This document shows, in pieces, positions 62,654-64,000 of a DNA stretch of 64,000 nucleotides. The stretch comes from Leucobacter denitrificans. Lineage in GTDB: Bacteria; Actinomycetota; Actinomycetes; Actinomycetales; Microbacteriaceae. The stretch is taken from positions 1,674,001-1,738,000 of the forward strand of contig NZ_CP060716.1 of NCBI RefSeq assembly GCF_014396385.1, written 5' to 3'. A program made the position numbers and the translations under genes. Position 1 is the stretch's first letter. Each line of letters starts with the position of its first letter. A model generated the notes under the pieces. It saw only the letters and a list, made by a program, of their open reading frames with translations, did not search any database and had not been told where the DNA came from.

Positions 62654-63535
62654 ATGACCACCACGAATCTCCCGATTGGGCGCGCAGACCGCAAGGGTTC
62701 GCGCGCCCAATCGCGGGCGTTGCTTCTGCTTCTGCCCGCCTACGCGCTCCTTATCGGAGTGTTCGCGTTCCCGGTGCTCGAAAGTGTCTGGCGAAGCTTC
62801 ACCGACCCTGAGCTTGGGCTCGCGAACTACGAGTGGGTGTTCTCCAACGAGAACAACCTCACCGTGATCGGTCGCACGTTCGGCAATGCGCTGCTTGCGA
62901 TGGTGATCTGCCTGCTGCTCGCGTATCCGTATGCCTACCTCATGACGATTGTTGGCAAGCGCGCGCGAATGGTACTCGTGGTGATCGCTCTGATCCCGTT
63001 CTGGACCTCACTCATGATCCGCACATTTGCGTGGATCGTGCTGCTCCAAGACAGCGGTGTCATTAACTCGCTCCTCCAGTTGATCGGGCTTGAGCCGTTG
63101 CAACTGATCCGCACCAACACCGGTGTGCTCATTGGCCTGAGCCAGGTACTCATGCCTTTCATGGTGCTCCCGCTCTACGCGGTCATGAGCGGGATCGACC
63201 ACCGCTTGGTCACCGCCGCACGCTCGCTTGGTGCCCGCCCTTCGGTCGCCTTCTTCAAAGTCTTCCTTCCGCTTTCACTCCCGGGTGTCGCCGCGGGCGG
63301 ACTTCTCGTCTTCATTCAGGCGCTCGGCTTCTATGTCACACCGGCGCTGCTCGGCTCGCCGTCTGACAGCATGCTTGCGCAGGCAATCTATGCGCAGGTG
63401 AGCGGCCTGCTTCAGTGGGGTCGCGGCGGTGCGCTTGGCGTGATCTTGCTCGTGTGTACCCTGCTCGTGCTCGGGCTCATTGGCCTCGTCTCAAAGTTCG
63501 CGAGTCGTCGCGGGCTGGGAATCAAGGTGTTCTGA
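62654..63535 (+). CDS. Polyamine-type ABC permease (PotB-like)
   Basis: 293 residues with about six helices, the pattern LLLLPAYALLIGVFAFPVLE, and an EAA loop at TAARSLGARPSVAFFKVFLPLSLPG. It starts 6 nt after the binding-protein stop and shares one base with the next ATG. Confidence 0.92.
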   Translation: MTTTNLPIGRADRKGSRAQSRALLLLLPAYALLIGVFAFPVLESVWRSFTDPELGLANYEWVFSNENNLTVIGRTFGNALLAMVICLLLAYPYAYLMTIVGKRARMVLVVIALIPFWTSLMIRTFAWIVLLQDSGVINSLLQLIGLEPLQLIRTNTGVLIGLSQVLMPFMVLPLYAVMSGIDHRLVTAARSLGARPSVAFFKVFLPLSLPGVAAGGLLVFIQALGFYVTPALLGSPSDSMLAQAIYAQVSGLLQWGRGGALGVILLVCTLLVLGLIGLVSKFASRRGLGIKVF

Positions 63536-64000
63536 TGCTGAAAACTCATCCGTCAACGAAGATCGTGCTGTGGGCGATCGCCGCGATCGTCTCGGTGTGG
63601 CTCGTCGCCCCGACTCTGATCGTGATCCCACTGAGCTTCACCGACAAGGCCTCCCTGGTGTTCCCGCCGACCGGCTGGTCACTGCGCTGGTACGAGTCAT
63701 TCTTCATGAACCCGCAGTGGACGACTGCGCTCGGAAATTCGCTTCTCATTGGTCTGCTCGTTGCGATCCTCGCCACCGTGCTTGGGCTTCTCGCAGCGAT
63801 GGGACTTCGGAACCTTGTAAACAAGAAGCTCGCCGGTGCGCTCACCTTCGGCCTCCTTGCCCCGATGGTGGTTCCCGGTATCGTGCTCGCGATCGGTGTC
63901 TACTCCGTGTTTCTGCAGGCCGGGCTACTCGGAACACTTCTCGGATTCGTCTTTGCGCACACGGTGCTTGCGCTTCCGTTCACTGTGGTGGCGATCACCG
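63535..64000 (+). CDS. Polyamine-type ABC permease (PotC-like), truncated by window end
   Basis: The ATG at 63535 overlaps the previous stop, and the frame stays open to base 64000 (155 codons). The visible part has PLSFTDKASLVFPPTGWSLRWY and LGNSLLIGLLVAILATVLG, typical of PotC/YdcV-type permeases. The EAA loop lies outside the window. Confidence 0.9.
   Translation, partial: MLKTHPSTKIVLWAIAAIVSVWLVAPTLIVIPLSFTDKASLVFPPTGWSLRWYESFFMNPQWTTALGNSLLIGLLVAILATVLGLLAAMGLRNLVNKKLAGALTFGLLAPMVVPGIVLAIGVYSVFLQAGLLGTLLGFVFAHTVLALPFTVVAIT

Overview
The window is high-GC actinobacterial DNA. It has GTG and TTG starts, LAxTG-type surface protein signals, gluABCD- and TipA-type genes, and leaderless-looking promoters. 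The gene set suggests a Microbacteriaceae genome, perhaps Leucobacter-like; this is inference from gene content, not a database match. Coding density is normal and there is no prophage, CRISPR array or insertion sequence. The edges cut an oligopeptide ABC ATPase (left) and a polyamine-type permease (right).

Layout. 1-8.8 kb: a peptide-type ABC importer (ATPase, lipoprotein, two permeases), then aldehyde dehydrogenase, zinc alcohol dehydrogenase, a C45-type N-terminal-nucleophile amidase and a frameshifted metallo-beta-lactamase-fold hydrolase, which together read as an import-hydrolyse-oxidise pathway. 8.8-12.5 kb (minus): copZ-copA-CDF metal efflux operon behind a CsoR-type promoter. 12.5-18 kb: an amidase, then a zinc uptake operon (znuA, znuC, two znuB, zur) with two Zur-like boxes. 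18-22.5 kb: gluABCD glutamate-type importer and a threonine-synthase-like enzyme. 22.5-26 kb: SGNH hydrolase, orphan ParD, tipA with an internal start, GntR/FadR regulator, PEBP protein. 26-30 kb: aminotransferase plus a tryptophan-type ABC importer ending in a strong terminator. 30.2-33.9 kb: a 1209-residue PutA-like protein whose catalytic residues all appear lost. 34-35.2 kb: acetyltransferase, tRNA-Tyr and two 58-residue proteins.

35.2-44 kb: a FAD/NAD(P)-binding protein divergent from a second peptide-type ABC importer and a fused CMD/AhpD-like protein, a poorly characterised conserved gene set. 44-48.3 kb: CopD-CtaG fusion, Orn/Lys/Arg-type decarboxylase, dCTP deaminase. 48.3-53.9 kb: TetR, MmpL and YhgE/Pip module with two palindromic operators; the MmpL ends in what looks like a degenerate ABC ATPase domain. 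54-55.8 kb: an operator-flanked promoter driving a membrane protein, XRE regulator and quinone-oxidoreductase-like protein. 55.9-58.7 kb (minus): two exported low-complexity proteins, one with a sortase signal, and a small membrane protein. 58.9-60.7 kb: tRNA-Thr and tRNA-Met, then an MFS gene bounded by a second copy of the tRNA-Met 3' end. 60.8-64 kb: XRE-cupin regulator and polyamine-type ABC genes.

The most unusual signal is not a gene. The heptamer GTGGATC (mostly as GTGGATCG) occurs about 94 times on the two strands together by hand count, roughly tenfold over a composition-based expectation. It is found in all reading frames and between genes, with balanced orientation.
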